A DNA stretch of 64,000 nucleotides from assembly GCF_900963305.1 (NCBI RefSeq), contig NC_042518.1:6241548-6305547 (forward strand), read 5' to 3'. Both the position numbers and the translations under genes were made by a program. Position 1 is the first letter of the stretch. Each line of letters opens with the position of its first letter. This DNA comes from Echeneis naucrates. Its lineage: Eukaryota; Chordata; Actinopteri; Carangiformes; Echeneidae. The notes under the pieces are model-generated. The model worked only from the letters and a program-made list of their open reading frames with translations. It did no database searches and was not told the DNA's origin. Below are positions 33,721-46,300 of this stretch, piece by piece.

Positions 33721-34079
33721 ATGCAAGAAACTGGTTTACCTTATAGTACTGTGGGGGAGATTGGGCCTTAGCAGACAGTTGCATAAACCATTAAATACTA
33801 TTGGTTAAAGTGTGTTTGTTGTTGTGGGCCTCTCTCTCACCAGGTTTACTTCTATCACTTCTTTCTGTGAAGGATTAACTTGAACCCAATCAACAGTGTT
33901 TTTATGAGCGTTGTATCCATGTTTAGTTTCTTCTCTTTTTTTTTTTTTTTTTTTCCTCAAAATAAAACCTGTTTAATGGTCTATAAGTCAAAACCATATT
34001 CAGGAGAACACTTGCATTCAGCCTGGATAGGTTTATTTGTCTGTATTCAGAATCCCGTTTAGATCCAGATTGAAAAATC

Positions 34080-35340
34080 ACACTGATTGTAACCTTCTCC
34101 AGAACAGATGCATAAAAAATTAACTTTTGATTGGTAGAATATTTGTCCAATTAGTCAAGCCACTAAAATCTGTTGCAAGGCGACGGACAACATCAGTAGA
34201 CAAACAGATTCTAAAGTTTCTCAGTTGTCCTCTGTAGTGACATGTTGAATAGTATGTGACAAAGAGGCATTAGAGCACACACAAGTGTAAAACTAACTGA
34301 CCAAAACAGTTACAAGGATGTGTTGGTAGCAGACATTAAAAGTTGACTTTTCACCACACTAACTTGTTGCGTTGGGTTGTGGCTACAGGATAATATCGAA
34401 GGACTAGATCAGTGAACATTTGAAATCTTTTTTTCCTACATTATGCAAACTGCTATAAAGAGCAATGGATATTTTTATGGATCGGCAGAATCTCACTGCT
34501 GGTCCAGTTCTGTGTGTTTACTGTGAATTTAAAACAGATGGAAGAATAGTTTATGGCAGTAAATATAGGCTATAATGGTGAATACAGCTGTTTTTCATTT
34601 GAGTAAAAAACATTCTTAAATTCCGTCCAGGATTTTTAACGGTCTGTGTCTCTCCTGCCATGATTGCAGCTCAGAATAATACTTAGTGAATGGCATTTAG
34701 AAAAGAAAGATTTACATATGTGTCTTTAATTTGGTGGGATTGAAAAATGTATTATGTATTCAAACTTGAAAATGTTATTTTACTTGCATTTTTCCTTGTC
34801 CCACTCATTTATACTTGCATGTGAAAATGCTTCTTTACTTTTTGGCTGTATTCAACTTGGAAATCCTATTTATACAAGTCACACAGTGAAAGTTCAAGTT
34901 TCCTAAAATTTCCCAATAGACATCACACAGACAAACAGAAGAGAAGCGTCTGCTCTGAGGAGGTCTAAAGTTTTAGGGAATAAAGGGAATATTGTTAAAA
35001 TGACAGGCCAGAGTTCAAAGGGTGTGTCTCACCATAATCCCTGTTTCAACCAGGTGCACCTGAGCACCTGCCAGCACTATATAACTATAAAACCATTAAC
35101 TACAGCATGCTCTACCAGCACAGACCCCCTGATCCACAGATTACCCACATGATAAGTGATGATTGGCTAAGGTAGGGTAAAACTTTGTGGTAAACTCAGA
35201 GTAGGCCCGTTTGACCTGGGACTCTGCTGGTGTTGGATTTGTCTCTTTGTTTGGCAATTATCTTAACTATACTCAAGTCATTGTCAAAACAAAAAGGTTG
35301 TTTTTTATATATATATATATATATATGTGGAGTGCGTAGA
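34080..35340. other. Intergenic region between convergent tlk2 and slc7a genes
   Basis: About 1.2 kb separating the 3' ends of two convergent genes. No coding region is seen. An (AT)n tract lies at 35307-35326. Confidence 0.5.
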
Positions 35341-35358
35341 TAATATTCAGGAAAAGTC

Positions 35359-35364
35359 TTTATT
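35359..35364 (-). terminator. Polyadenylation signal of the slc7a gene
   Basis: TTTATT on the plus strand (AATAAA on the minus strand) about 105 bp after the stop codon of the transporter gene. Confidence 0.55.
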
Positions 35365-35469
35365 GATTGCCTTTAAAACATCCCCTCAAAACGCTTTTAA
35401 AATCACAGCAGGTCACATTTCCAGCAACTGCACCATTTTGTTGACTCGTTTAGATGCTTCAGGACGTCC

Positions 35470-38400
35470 TCAGTATGTCCGGGCCTCCTGCTGAATCACC
35501 TCCAGGAGGATCTGCAGCTGCTTGCTGCAGTAGTCTGGACACATGGAGCAGAGACATGCAGAGCTCATGAGGCCTTTCTGCTCGATGTAACCCCTCGGCT
35601 CTACAGTCTGCAGCTCATTGTGTAGTCTGCGCTGTTCATGGAGTTGGAGCACATTGCAAAATGTGTTCCCTAGACAGTTCGCAGTTCCTGCTACTTACTG
35701 AATATGCGTCTCCAGCTGCGGGGTAAACGAAAGCGGTGGACGGTCAGATAGTAGACAGGGACTCCCGTCAGGGTGAGAGCGCAGCTTCGGCCCGTGTTCC
35801 AGGGGTCCGAATACAGAGACAGGCCGACGATGAAGAAACAGACCACCGTGAAGGTGACAGCGAGGACCAGCGGCACCTGTGGCTCATCGAAAAGAGCAAA
35901 CATGGCAGCAGCTGCTCAGGTTAAAGGTTAAACAAGTTCCAGTCCAGCACAACAACTGCAGACACTCCAACCTTGAAAGGTCTCGGGTGGAGAGGGAAGC
36001 GATACCGATGGATGAGCAGCCCCAGCGTTACCAAGGCGACGAAGAGCCAGCGAGAGAAGGAGGCAAAGTTGATGAGCTGGTATATTTCTCCACTGATTAA
36101 CATCAGCACAATCAAGGGGTACTGGAGACAGACAAAACGGTGAATATACAGTCATTTATCTATCTGTCTCACCCAGTGTCTGCTGGGATTGGCTTTCCAG
36201 CCCCGCAATGGATGGATAGATAGGCAGTATAGCTAATGAACAGTTAGGTGGATGAAATATTAAAAAAAAAAACAGTTTCTTTGTAAAATGAGAAAGGAAA
36301 AACAGAAAGTAATCTTACTCAACTAATTAAATAAAACGGAAAATGAAATAAGCATTACAATGAAGGCGGTTGCTGAAGGTTTAGATAAAAAGGCATTTAG
36401 CCTGAGGATTATTTTCCCATTGATATAATTGGCCATACATTTAGGAATTGGCAGTTTGCTTACTAGTGCTGATTCAGTGTGTTGGATGTAATTACCAGTA
36501 GCAGCAAAGCAGGCAAAGGTGTGTGTCTGCGAATGTGAATCATGGAAAAGATGGCTGGCCAGAGGCCGTCCCTGGCTCCCACAAAAAGCACCCTGCAGCA
36601 AAGTGAACAAGGAGGGTTTAGTCACAGTTCGGGGCCTTGTTCACACATAAAACTGATCCGCACCCACATTACCTGGGTGACCCAAAGATGCTTCCGTTTA
36701 GAGCTCCAAGGCAGGACAGGGCCACAAGCACTGGAATCACAGAGGCTAACCCCTGGGCGATGCGGCCAGCAAACGTCTACAGACACACACACACACACAG
36801 GATCAGACCTGCTCTGTTTCCTCTATCTCTGTCCTTTGGTTTCAGGGAACCTTAGCGCAGCACTGACCAGAGCCACAGCGTCAGACAGCAGGAGCTCGGC
36901 GGGGGTCAACACGGTGTAGTAGGCCACGTTAATAAGCACATAAAGAGTTATCACTGTGACCATAGAGCAGATTATTGCCAGGGGGATGTTTCTGACAAGA
37001 CAGGATGTACAAGGAAAGAAATGATTGGCCTTCTTAAGCAATATGGTTCATAAGCTGGCAACAAAGGACATTTACCTTTTCGGGTTAATGACCTCTTCTG
37101 TGACAAAATTCAGATAAAACCTGAAGGAGGAATAAGAAGGCTGGATATGGAGGGCTACAGATCCAACTTAACTTGTACTTATCAGCAAATGATCAGCTCT
37201 TAATGAATGTTTCTAAGCAAGACGTTATGATTGCTTTATCATTATTTGTTAATATATAAATCTTTTTAAACAGAGTAAGGCCTATTAAATTTGTGCCCAT
37301 GCAGTAATAGGTTTGTTTTACCATCCACCGTAGGAATAGAGGCCATTATAAAAAGCCAGTGGCAGCTTATCCAGTGTTAATAAGTCAACCTCAAAACCAT
37401 TTTGAAAGTTTTCCGTCTTTCCTGGAAAGAATGAGACAGAGAAAGGTTATTATCAACAACTGAACAGTGTGCGACCTAACAAATCAATGCTATCTGTATC
37501 CTCTCACCTTTGGCCAGAGCAATGATACCAGGGATGATGATGATGACCAGAGCAAGCGTCTTAATCAAAGTCAAGATGACCTGAGTACGGGAGGCCAAGG
37601 TCACACTCCAACAGTTGACAGCTACCACAAATGCTGACACACAGAGACAAAGAAAGAAAGGTTTATCTCTACTTGGATATAAACATTTTTTGATTGAAAG
37701 GCCTTGTGGGTAGAAATTAGTAACCACTCACTTACTCCGAGGATGCTGACAAGTTTGATCAGTTCTGTAGGAGCAGCACAAGGCGCAAAGAACGGCTCAA
37801 CCATGTAGCGGCCAAAAGCCAGAGACAGGTACGAAGTCACCGTTGGCCTGGAGATGAGAGATGTTTGATTTAACTGGATATTAGCTTTCCTTTTTTAAAG
37901 ACCAAAACCAGACCAACCTGATAAGAAAGAATTCCACCCAGAGTTGTAAGAAGGCTGGCAGGGGCCCTAGTGTCTCCAGCTGGTATGTGTAGTGGCCCCC
38001 AGATTTAGTAAAAGTGGTGCCCAGTTCAGCATAACACAAAGCCCCTGAACAGAAATGCAAGCGTTTTGAAAAACAGTTCTATATTTGTGCATGAAGGCAC
38101 TGCTTGTTTTTTATTCTTTAATCTTAAATAGTTTTTTAGATATATCTAACTATATAATTCCGCCACGCCCCCCATGTAAAAACTGAAGAGTTAGTTTAGC
38201 AGTATGTGTGCACATCACTTTAAACAAACATTACATTATATTTGATTCATTAATTAGTCTTCTACCACTACAGGCAACTTTGAGTCACCAGTTAACGTAA
38301 ACATGTATCTTTGGATGGTGGGAGGAAACCCATGCAGACATGGGGAGAACATGCAAATTCCATGCAATGGAGCAAAAAAGGCTGACCACTATATGGTGAA

Positions 38401-39007
38401 TATGGTTGAGAAAAAAAGTGTGTGTCATCAACATTGTATTCCTTACAAACCATTGTAATGTGCTCATTTTCTGTGCTATTTAAAACCACGGACATACACA
38501 TATACCTATCCAAACACAGACTGACCGACAGTATAGTAAGTAAAAACTATTTAATTCATACGATTAGATGATCGAAAAAGCTATTTGTGTTTGAAAGTGA
38601 TCACCAAATGTGATGAATAATATTTTTTTATTTTATTACTGTCTAAAAATAGTAGATAAATGAAATGATGAATGATTTTTAGAGTTAGAAAAATACACTT
38701 TTCTTGTTATACCGCATATCCACGCTTCATCTAAATGTGATGTGCAGCTTCTTGTTTTTGCTGACAAAAAATAAATAAGGCTCTTACCAAACAATGAGAG
38801 GACTCCACTCAGTGCCCACACCAGCAGAGAGAGACCCACACTCCCACTGTTCATCAAGACTCCTTTAGGTGCAATAAAAATGCCACTTCCCACAACCGAC
38901 CCTATGATGAAGGACACAGCAGGCAGCAGGCCTATCTTTCTGTGGAGGTGCACCTCTTCTTTTTCTTTGAGGTCATCTTCCTCTTTCTTAATCTGTGCCC
39001 TGTCCAT
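35470..39007 (-). CDS. xCT-like SLC7A amino-acid transporter light chain
   Basis: Twelve coding exons on the minus strand, in transcript order: 38788-39007, 37918-38044, 37732-37847, 37508-37633, 37322-37421, 37076-37120, 36868-36991, 36673-36776, 36496-36592, 35972-36121, 35699-35876, 35470-35534. They give 483 aa, close to the 501 aa and 12 exons of SLC7A11. Light chains of this group are 12-span exchangers that pair with a SLC3 heavy chain. Seen: [18 protein letters not shown] in TM1, [16 protein letters not shown] in TM2, [41 protein letters not shown] and YLNFVTEEV. The Cys of EPFFAPC (C139) sits where xCT Cys158 links to the heavy chain. The C-terminus ends in [10 protein letters not shown], like LQIILEVVPEE in xCT. 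It resembles SLC7A11 most but also SLC7A9, so orthology is unsettled. A second splice choice into the last exon is possible. Confidence 0.85.
36165..36225 (+). repeat. Fragment of the same fish interspersed repeat family
   Basis: TGCTGGGATTGGCTTTCCAG followed by CCCCGCAATGGATGGATAGA resembles the GGGATTGGCTCCAGC block and tandem tail at 13976-14104. It lies in an intron of the transporter gene. Confidence 0.5.
38268..38375 (+). repeat. Teleost interspersed repeat core
   Basis: Contains TGGTGGGAGGAAACCCATGC followed by GGGGAGAACATGCAAATTCC. I recall this block as a widely dispersed fish repeat, often found with the CTGTCCAGGGTGTACC block seen elsewhere in this window. It lies in intron 1 of the transporter gene. 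Confidence 0.6.
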
Positions 39008-39079
39008 TACTGATTTTGAGAAAGTTGGTTTACGTTGCTCAGCAGCACGTCAACTGATGCTTTTTCCCAAAACACCTTT

Positions 39080-39086
39080 TTTTATA
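39080..39086 (-). promoter_or_regulatory. TATA box of the slc7a gene
   Basis: On the minus strand a TATAAAA followed by more A lies about 75 bp upstream of the start codon. The spacing suits a TATA-driven promoter with a short 5' UTR. Confidence 0.5.
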
Positions 39087-39299
39087 CTTCCTGCCAACTC
39101 TTTTGGACATGACATCAGAGCAGTTACGTGTTTATCTGCTGCATGTCATTTGTTCAAACAAAGCCCGCCCACCCTGAGCAGAGACTGAAGTCCTCCAGGC
39201 AAATTAATTGAGATGAGATGCGTTCCTGAATGGAGCATGAAGGTACATTGCCTTCTGTGCATTCTCAGTAGTCAGCGATGGAGAAACAAAATACTGAAT

Positions 39300-39485
39300 T
39301 CTCTCAGAGCAGAAGTGTCCAGCTCTTGTTTCAAGAATCCCTTAAAGACTCATCTCATCCAACCTCAGCTTCTCCTCGTAACACACCTAACTAGTACTTA
39401 CTTGCACATGTGGTGCACTTCTTTGTCATGCATTTATTTAATTATTGTTGTACTCATTAGTGATGTCTCTAATGTGTAGCCTTCC
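39300..39485 (+). repeat. Possible LINE 3'-end fragment
   Basis: The wording CCTTAAAGACTCATCTCATC with a downstream ATTTATTTAATTATTGTTGT stretch resembles 3' ends of fish LINEs I remember. The match is by eye and weak. Confidence 0.3.
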
Positions 39486-39489
39486 TTTA

Positions 39490-40360
39490 AATAACTGCCA
39501 GAGGGGATAATTGAAAAATGTCAGTTATTACAACAGATCCACATCAGAAACAGCCCCAGTGTCAGTGCGTGAGGTCAGGGCAGAGCTTCAGTTTCTCCTC
39601 AGGTCAACAGCCTCTCCTAAACTTGTTATGTTGTTCCTACAGCAGTCTGGGACAAGACACAAAGAACTTATATTGATGTTATTGCTTGCTTCTGTACTAT
39701 ATTTCTCATGCTAATATTGTCAGGGCTACATCTTACAACATTCTCTTCACGGAGGTCAGAAAATTACCATCATGGGCAGGCAGATTTCAGTCTACCGCTT
39801 AATTTCTATGGTAAACAACAGAAAAGGGCTCTTAGGTCCTTAAAATGTTATGTGAAGATAACCTGTATAACTGATCTGGAACAGCAGATGGGGTCCTCTT
39901 TGGTCTATACATTTAAAACTGGCCAAAGTCTTCAATTTGAACGTATTCAATGTCAACATAAAACAACTTAAATTAAATTTTAACATCTTAGAGCTATTTA
40001 ACTGTAAGAAAAATGGAAGCAGTGTGTCTTCAAAAGTAGAACATGTTTGTGTCGTGTCCTCATCCTGTCTTGGACCTGTAGATGAAGCTCTTTCACTGAC
40101 TTCATGGTTCCCGGCTCAAATGTCAACACTTTGGTTTCCTTCCAGAAGATGGAAGTCTCAACTCACACTTTACACACTAAGCACACAAAACTAGTCATGT
40201 GAGGCCAAACAAAGCTTCTGAACCAAATGAAGAGGTTAAAGTAACTGAATGACATTTCCATCTGATTTAACTATACTTTGTTTTTAATGCTAAATAACTA
40301 ACGTTAGCATGCAAGAAGAAAATGTCAGGCATAATGACACGGAGGACACTGGGCGTGTTT
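39490..40360. other. Intergenic region between slc7a and litaf-like genes
   Basis: No gene is seen in about 0.9 kb. A CTAACGTTAGC palindromic motif lies at 40298-40308, the same kind as near the tlk2 start. Confidence 0.4.
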
Positions 40361-40367
40361 CTTTGTT

Positions 40368-40373
40368 TTTATT
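40368..40373 (-). terminator. Polyadenylation signal of the LITAF-like gene
   Basis: TTTATT on the plus strand reads AATAAA on the minus strand, about 280 bp after the stop codon. Confidence 0.5.
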
Positions 40374-40649
40374 GGCATATTTGTGGTTTATAGTAAATTT
40401 TCCACTCTAATAAAAAAAAAAAAAAGTGCTCACAATATGACATTTCCTGACATACATATGAAGTAGGAAAGAGTTGAAGCTGCAGTCAGTCTGTTTGGAG
40501 CAAGTGCATTTTGTATTATTCAGTTATGCAAATATTGAAACAATGCCACAAAGAAGGGAAATCTATTAATATAACATATATGGAAATCTATTTATATAAT
40601 CTATTAATATAAGATGATTTCCTTCCCAGCGTTCACAGTCAGGATAGTA

Positions 40650-42287
40650 TTACATTCGCTTGTATATGTAGACAACTTTGTGGCAGGATGGACAGCGATG
40701 CTCCACATCTTGACATGAATCAATGCAGAATGGGATACAGCAGCAGAGAAAGCACCTGTTGGAGTAACACAAAGCTAATTATAACGCGCAAATTTTATTC
40801 CTGAAGTGAAAATGATTTAAATTGTTATTAAAACAACCTCTGTGCTTTTTCCTCTCATCATTTTACATTACCCCTGTTCACATTTTCAGATAGATGCTGC
40901 GAGTTTCTTTCCAAAAGTTTCTTTTTACCCAAAGAGAGCGAGGCCACCACAGATGGCCCAAGTCATCAGGCCTGCTGTGTGCTCTGTCTTGGTGACCACA
41001 TTCTGCTGGCAGTGGGGACACACAGTTTGTCCCGGGACATCCTGTAGTGCAGGCCTTACAATCATATGAGTGACTGAGGAGGAGAAACACACAACAGAAA
41101 AATCACTGCTAAGTGCTTATGTGGAATTAGTATCCCTATTCATATACATACAGTCACATCCTGTAGAATATAGGCCTAACCATTTCTCGTAAGTGGTGTA
41201 ACTAATGTAGTTTTGTAATTTAGTAAAGCATGTAACTCAGATATTTTTATTACCATTGACTAAATGAAATGCAGTTACCCACTGAGACCATCACAGTCAG
41301 CACAGACAGTGTAATTTGATAAGTGCATGCTCATCTGGTTTCTTAACAGTTACTCTGTTTGTTCAAACATCATTCCATACTGCTACTTCCAAGCCATTCA
41401 GGATGCATTATGCGGTGGCTCAGTTAGATTTCACATGTAGGGATCATGTGAATCAATATGAGGAAGGGATCCTCACTCATCTGTTACAAGTCACACTCGA
41501 TTTGATTCAGAACAACACACTGAACAATTGCTTTTTGTTAAGCATTGGATCAACAGATAGGCCATTCTTCAGATTCACTGTGGCTGGAAGCCGAAGACTT
41601 CTCCCACTGACGAAGGCCTCACTGGTCTGTTTGGAGACGTGGTGTCTATGTAAAAAGTTGTCTGTTCACAGATCTGTCTTCGTAGATGTGTGCCAATAAG
41701 TCCACTAACACATATTCACTTCTGTTATGTTTTACGTGGAACCGTGATCTTGGATAAAATCCATCTCCTTACCTGTTGTGACAGGTGTTGCCTGGCCTGG
41801 AGCCAAAGGAGCACCTGACAGATTAAGAAAAAGGTTTACCAAATCAGGAAGAGTTGGTTCAGAACTCATGAGTCCTTGAGTCACTTATCAAAAGTTAACA
41901 GCTGTCACCTAAAATAAATCAATAACATTCACAATAACGAGAGCACAATATTTTTTTATGTGGCTGTTGAAAGGATTAGTACATTTTAACAGTCTAAGTT
42001 CACTTGGTCATTTGAGAGCAACGTATTATTTTTGTATTTGTTTGAGGCTTCAGGTGAAACAAATAAATAAACACAGTACATTTTACAAAGATGTCTAAAT
42101 AATCACACTATCATTTTCATTAAGGTGACCTGAGGCACAGACCTCCATGATATCCAGCAGGTGGAGCTGCTGGAGGTATGAAGCCTGGGTGGGGATGCAT
42201 TTCAGGCTGGAACCCTGGAGCCCCATAGTTCATAGGCGGTCCAGGATACGGGGGTGCAGATTCTTGTGGTGGGTATCCTTTTTCCAT
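40650..42287 (-). CDS. LITAF-domain protein (LPS-induced TNF factor homolog)
   Basis: Four coding exons on the minus strand, in transcript order: 42143-42287, 41773-41814, 40929-41073, 40650-40755. They give 145 aa (human LITAF 161). LITAF proteins are small zinc-binding proteins anchored on the cytosolic face of late endosomes and lysosomes. The first 60 residues are rich in Pro, Gly and Tyr ([18 protein letters not shown]). The LITAF domain follows: first Cys knuckle CPHC (81-84), a hydrophobic insert of about 98-124 with [16 protein letters not shown] and [11 protein letters not shown], then the second knuckle HRCPSC (130-135) and the ending YIYKRM. All four zinc cysteines are present. Start chosen as the only ATG opening the Pro-rich exon; a non-coding 5' exon upstream is likely. 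Fish carry many LITAF paralogs, so no specific symbol is given. Confidence 0.9.
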
Positions 42288-42508
42288 CTTCAAAAATGCA
42301 GACTAGAGAAAAGAAAATTGGATTTTTGAGATGATCGACTAACTTTCATGTTAATAAGTATGAACTACTCAACAATGTATGTTTCAGACAGTCAAATGTG
42401 GGTTTTAAGCTTATTGCCTTAAACTTCCCCATGAAAGCAGACAGCTGTCTTCATCAAGGATTGGTTTGTTAGCTTTACATTATGTATATATGAATAGAAA
42501 TGTTTCCT

Positions 42509-42612
42509 AAATCAAATCAGATTTATTTGTATAGCGCCAAATCATAACAAAGTTACATCAAGACACTTTACATATAGAGCAGGTCTAGACCAAAGACCCA
42601 ACAGATGCTCTA
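42509..42612 (+). repeat. Teleost interspersed repeat fragment
   Basis: Contains TTTATTTGTATAGCGCCAAA, then CACTTTACATA and AGGTCTAGACC with ACCCAACAG. I recall this order of blocks from a very common fish repeat; the class is uncertain. Confidence 0.6.
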
Positions 42613-43569
42613 CCTGTTTAAAATTGTGTATTACTGCCGGATCAAACTGTATGTAAACTTTTCACATTGTCGAGCAATGGTCCCTCTGAGGATTATATAT
42701 ATTTCATTTGTAAATAATCGGATTTTAACATAAAATTTTAGTAGTACTTTGATTGACAATAGCTATACATTTTACATGATAAAGAGTAAAATTTATGTTA
42801 ACTCAAGTAAAACAAAAAGGACAGAAGTCCAGTAACCTAAAGGAGACATGTTTAAATTAGTACAGTGTACAGTGCCTCTCTCTACAAGGCGGCTATATGT
42901 CAACAGTGAAAAGAGCAACTTTATTAGCAGATTATTTACTTAGTGAGAGCAACAGAGGTTCTGTTTTAAGCACTGTGCTCAGATATTGTTTCCTGTTACC
43001 CAACTAGATTCAATTTTCTCATACATTAGTCCAACCATTAGTGAATTCGTGGTTTATTGGTCTATTTTTTGATAATAGAGAATAGTGTAGTGCCACAATG
43101 CATGCTGGTCAGTCTGTAGATTACAGCGAACAGAACCACTTAGTGCCTGCTAGCCTTGCTGCTTCTCCTCATAAATCCATCTTGAATCAATTAGAGCCGC
43201 ACATACCAAAAAAGGCACTTTTACTTGCCATTCTTTTGAGGTTGTGCCTCACCCTTGTTTGGACAGAGTGGACTGATAAGACTTATAATCGCATTAATAC
43301 AGAATGAAAATGATTAAAAGATATAAAAAAAAGACCCAACCCTAACCTTCTGCCCCACAGCAGTGGAATATATCAGCTACGTTAGGCATATCAATATTCA
43401 AACCTGCCCTAAACACAAAATGTACACATTGGCAACACAACACAAGAAATAATCATTATATAACCACAACCGTGCAAAACAAGATAGACATACCTTTGAG
43501 TTCCCATCAAAAGAAAGCTATTTCTGTGAGCTGCCTGGTCATGAGTGAGACAGGAAGAGTCAGTAAACC

Positions 43570-45620
43570 CACAAAGGAACTGTGAAAAGGAAGTGGATAG
43601 AAAATTCCTACAAGTGCTTCTGATTGTGCTGCTAATCGAGGATGATGTGCTGTTTTCTAACCAAGCCTTGCAATTTTATCATTGCCCTGCCTCTCTCCCC
43701 TCCCATTTTCACTGGATGGGCCAGAAAAAAAAAAGACATTGTAGTGTCTCTGTGTTTGTTTAAATGTTGTTCAAATAGTGACAAATAATGGCTGTAAGAC
43801 CTAACATGCAGACGCTAACCAAGGCAAACGAGAGGTGTGTGTTAACTCAGAACAAAGTGTTCTTTGTTGACTTAGCGCGACACTGATCCAGCACATTTTC
43901 AGTCAGCGACTCTAGGAAAAGATAATAATGAAAGAACAAATACATTCATGAAGTAAAAAAGTATTTCTGAACAAGAAACTAAGAATTCATCCCCAGATAA
44001 CAGAATCCTTTCACTGGCCACATCTGTTTATGCTTTGCTTGGTAGTCCACACCCATGGCTGTGATTTCCTGTTTAATCCACCCCTCTTTGTTTCACTTTT
44101 CGAGAAAAGCCTCTAGTCTTGTATAACTAACGCCATTACAATCCAGCTGTTTCGAAAAACTGTTACAACACCTCAAGTTCACATTTTGTCAGTGTTTGCT
44201 CATGGTTCTTGTATTATTGAAGCACTTAATCACTTTGTTCAACACATTTACAGTATTTCCAAATCACCTAACTCTTAAGCAATAGTCAGAAAATAAGCTT
44301 GTGTTTGCAATCTCTGAACAAGCCAAGTCATACTCTTTTGTCTTATTAAGTGAGTGCAAAGTGAGTGTCTAAACATAACTTGTGAAGAGCTGGTGACTGC
44401 CAGGAAGGGGCTGAGGATGGTGAGAGGTCACAGGACTATCACAAGAAGATATACACTTCCCTTCTGGAATGCAATCACAATTTCAGCCACTCTGATTATC
44501 ACAGCCAAACATGAGATTGTGCTGTTCTGACCTCACATCTTAAGAATGTATATAGCTTCTTTTTAAAATATGGCCAGCAGAGGTCAGACTCATTCTAGCC
44601 TTGTAATGTTTGAGGGTTTAGTCCTTTAGTCCTCTCTGCACGGGGACCAGAGATGCAGGGCCACTTACTGTGGGGAGTGCATGAACAGAGACAGGCTGTC
44701 TTGTAGTAAGCTTTTTGGAGATCAGAAAATTAATCATGCATGTATTTTCTCTTGTCCCTCTCACTTTGCTCTCTTATTAATACTGGAAATCATTTGTCTA
44801 CCATACCCCAGGGACGTCTCATATGGACTCATATGCACTCATCATGAATCTAATGTTTGTACATTAGAATGCCTTTACTGTCACTGCATTACAAATAGAG
44901 TGAGAGCACTGCTGCAGATTGGTTTTTCATGTAAAGCACATCAAGTGGCATGAGTAAAGAAAACGCAGGTAGTTTGCAGACAACGTCAGTGTGGTGAAGT
45001 GTTCAAACGGCCATTTCCACAATGACCCATTTACGAATGTAGGAAGTTTGTAAAAACACATTTGTTGTTTGTTGTAAACTGTTGCACTTTGAGGTTTAGT
45101 CAAAGTGCCCTCCAATTATTTATTTCAATAGAACTTATTTCAGGCTTCACATCCCCTTTTTCAACATATGAACTATTGACTCACTTTGTAGCTGCCAGGC
45201 AGATGATATGCTTATTACAAGATGGCGGTCTCCTCTCAAAGATCTGTTCAGAATACACCCAGGAGGCCCATCACATAGCTAATTTTGTCTGACAAAGCAC
45301 CAGTCTTAATTATAATTTTTTTTCCGAGGACTCAACATGCTTCAACTTGTTTTTTTGTTTGTTGGTTTGTTTGTTTGTTTGTTTTTTTACTATTTCGGCT
45401 TACAAAATTGTGGGCCATTTTATTTATTTGGAGCGATTTATGGGTGCTAGTGGGAGGACAACGCGTTAAATTTCACTTTTTTCATATATATAAATAATAT
45501 ATATTTATAAAAATATAAATGTATATATATTACTCTTACTCAACTACAGTAATGATGAAAAAAAATATTTCTACTTTGCTGTCGTTATTTGCATGAGTCT
45601 AATTTATTTGGATATTTTTT
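43570..45620. other. Intergenic region upstream of the LITAF-like gene
   Basis: About 2 kb with no recognised coding region. A (TTTG)n microsatellite lies near 45355-45387 and an AT-rich, partly palindromic tract at 45483-45532. Confidence 0.45.
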
Positions 45621-45637
45621 TAAATTTGAAAGTGACG

Positions 45638-45655
45638 CCCCCCCCCCCCCCCCCC
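45638..45655 (+). repeat. Poly-C tract of 18 bases
   Basis: Uninterrupted C run at the edge of a local GC-rich island that starts directly after it. Confidence 0.9.
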
Positions 45656-45990
45656 TCCTGTAGGAGGAGGAGGGCTGAGCTGTGTGGCGAACTTAGCGAC
45701 TTTCTCACTAAATTTATTTCTAAATTAACTTTGCAGATAAGCTTAGCTACTTAAATTGACAAAGAGACTAGCGATAAATCGAGTGACTTTTCCCTGCTGG
45801 TTTGGAGACTTCATATTAAAGTGCGTAGCTCGGTCCGTCCGTCGCCTTGAAGGAGCAGCGGGGGCTGCCGGGAGCGTCCCCCAGATTGTCTGAGCCCTCA
45901 GCCGGTCAGTCTGACCGCGGAGCGCCGCAGCAGTCCACCCGGACAAAAAGCCCGGATGAAGGGGAGCGAGCTGGCCGTAATAACCCATAT
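45656..45990. other. GC-rich island with unassigned structure
   Basis: A short CpG-rich island inside AT-rich DNA, with ORFs on both strands (plus 45847-46041, minus 45743-45988). The plus-strand reading includes EQRGLPGASPRLSEP, and similar wording is familiar to me from spurious fish ORFs. It may be a dispersed repeat or part of a CpG island, and I do not recognise a protein. An AAAC/AACTA simple repeat follows at 46010-46060. Confidence 0.3.
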
Positions 45991-46300
45991 GACTCAGTCA
46001 AAAAGAAAGAAACAAACAAACAAACAAAAAAACTAAACTAAACTAAACAACAAAAATAAAAACAAAGCTGAAAAGTTTCAACAGCAAAATTCAAAGCAGT
46101 TGTTCGTTAAATTCTGCTTTCTGTCCCTGTTTTTGTTTTTTTTTTTTTTTCATTCAACAAAAGTTTCAAGAATCAACAGTTCATTTACAGCTCTAAGCAG
46201 ATTTTGTGTGTATTTTACCAGTTTTTTGTCTCCCGCGCCGTTAGTCCTTCTTTCAAGAGCTTCCTTTAGAACTATATGCTAATTGTGTGGTATTCAAATT

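Noticed and set aside
38292-38513. Minus-strand ORFs in transporter intron 1
   Set aside because: They translate an interspersed repeat core.
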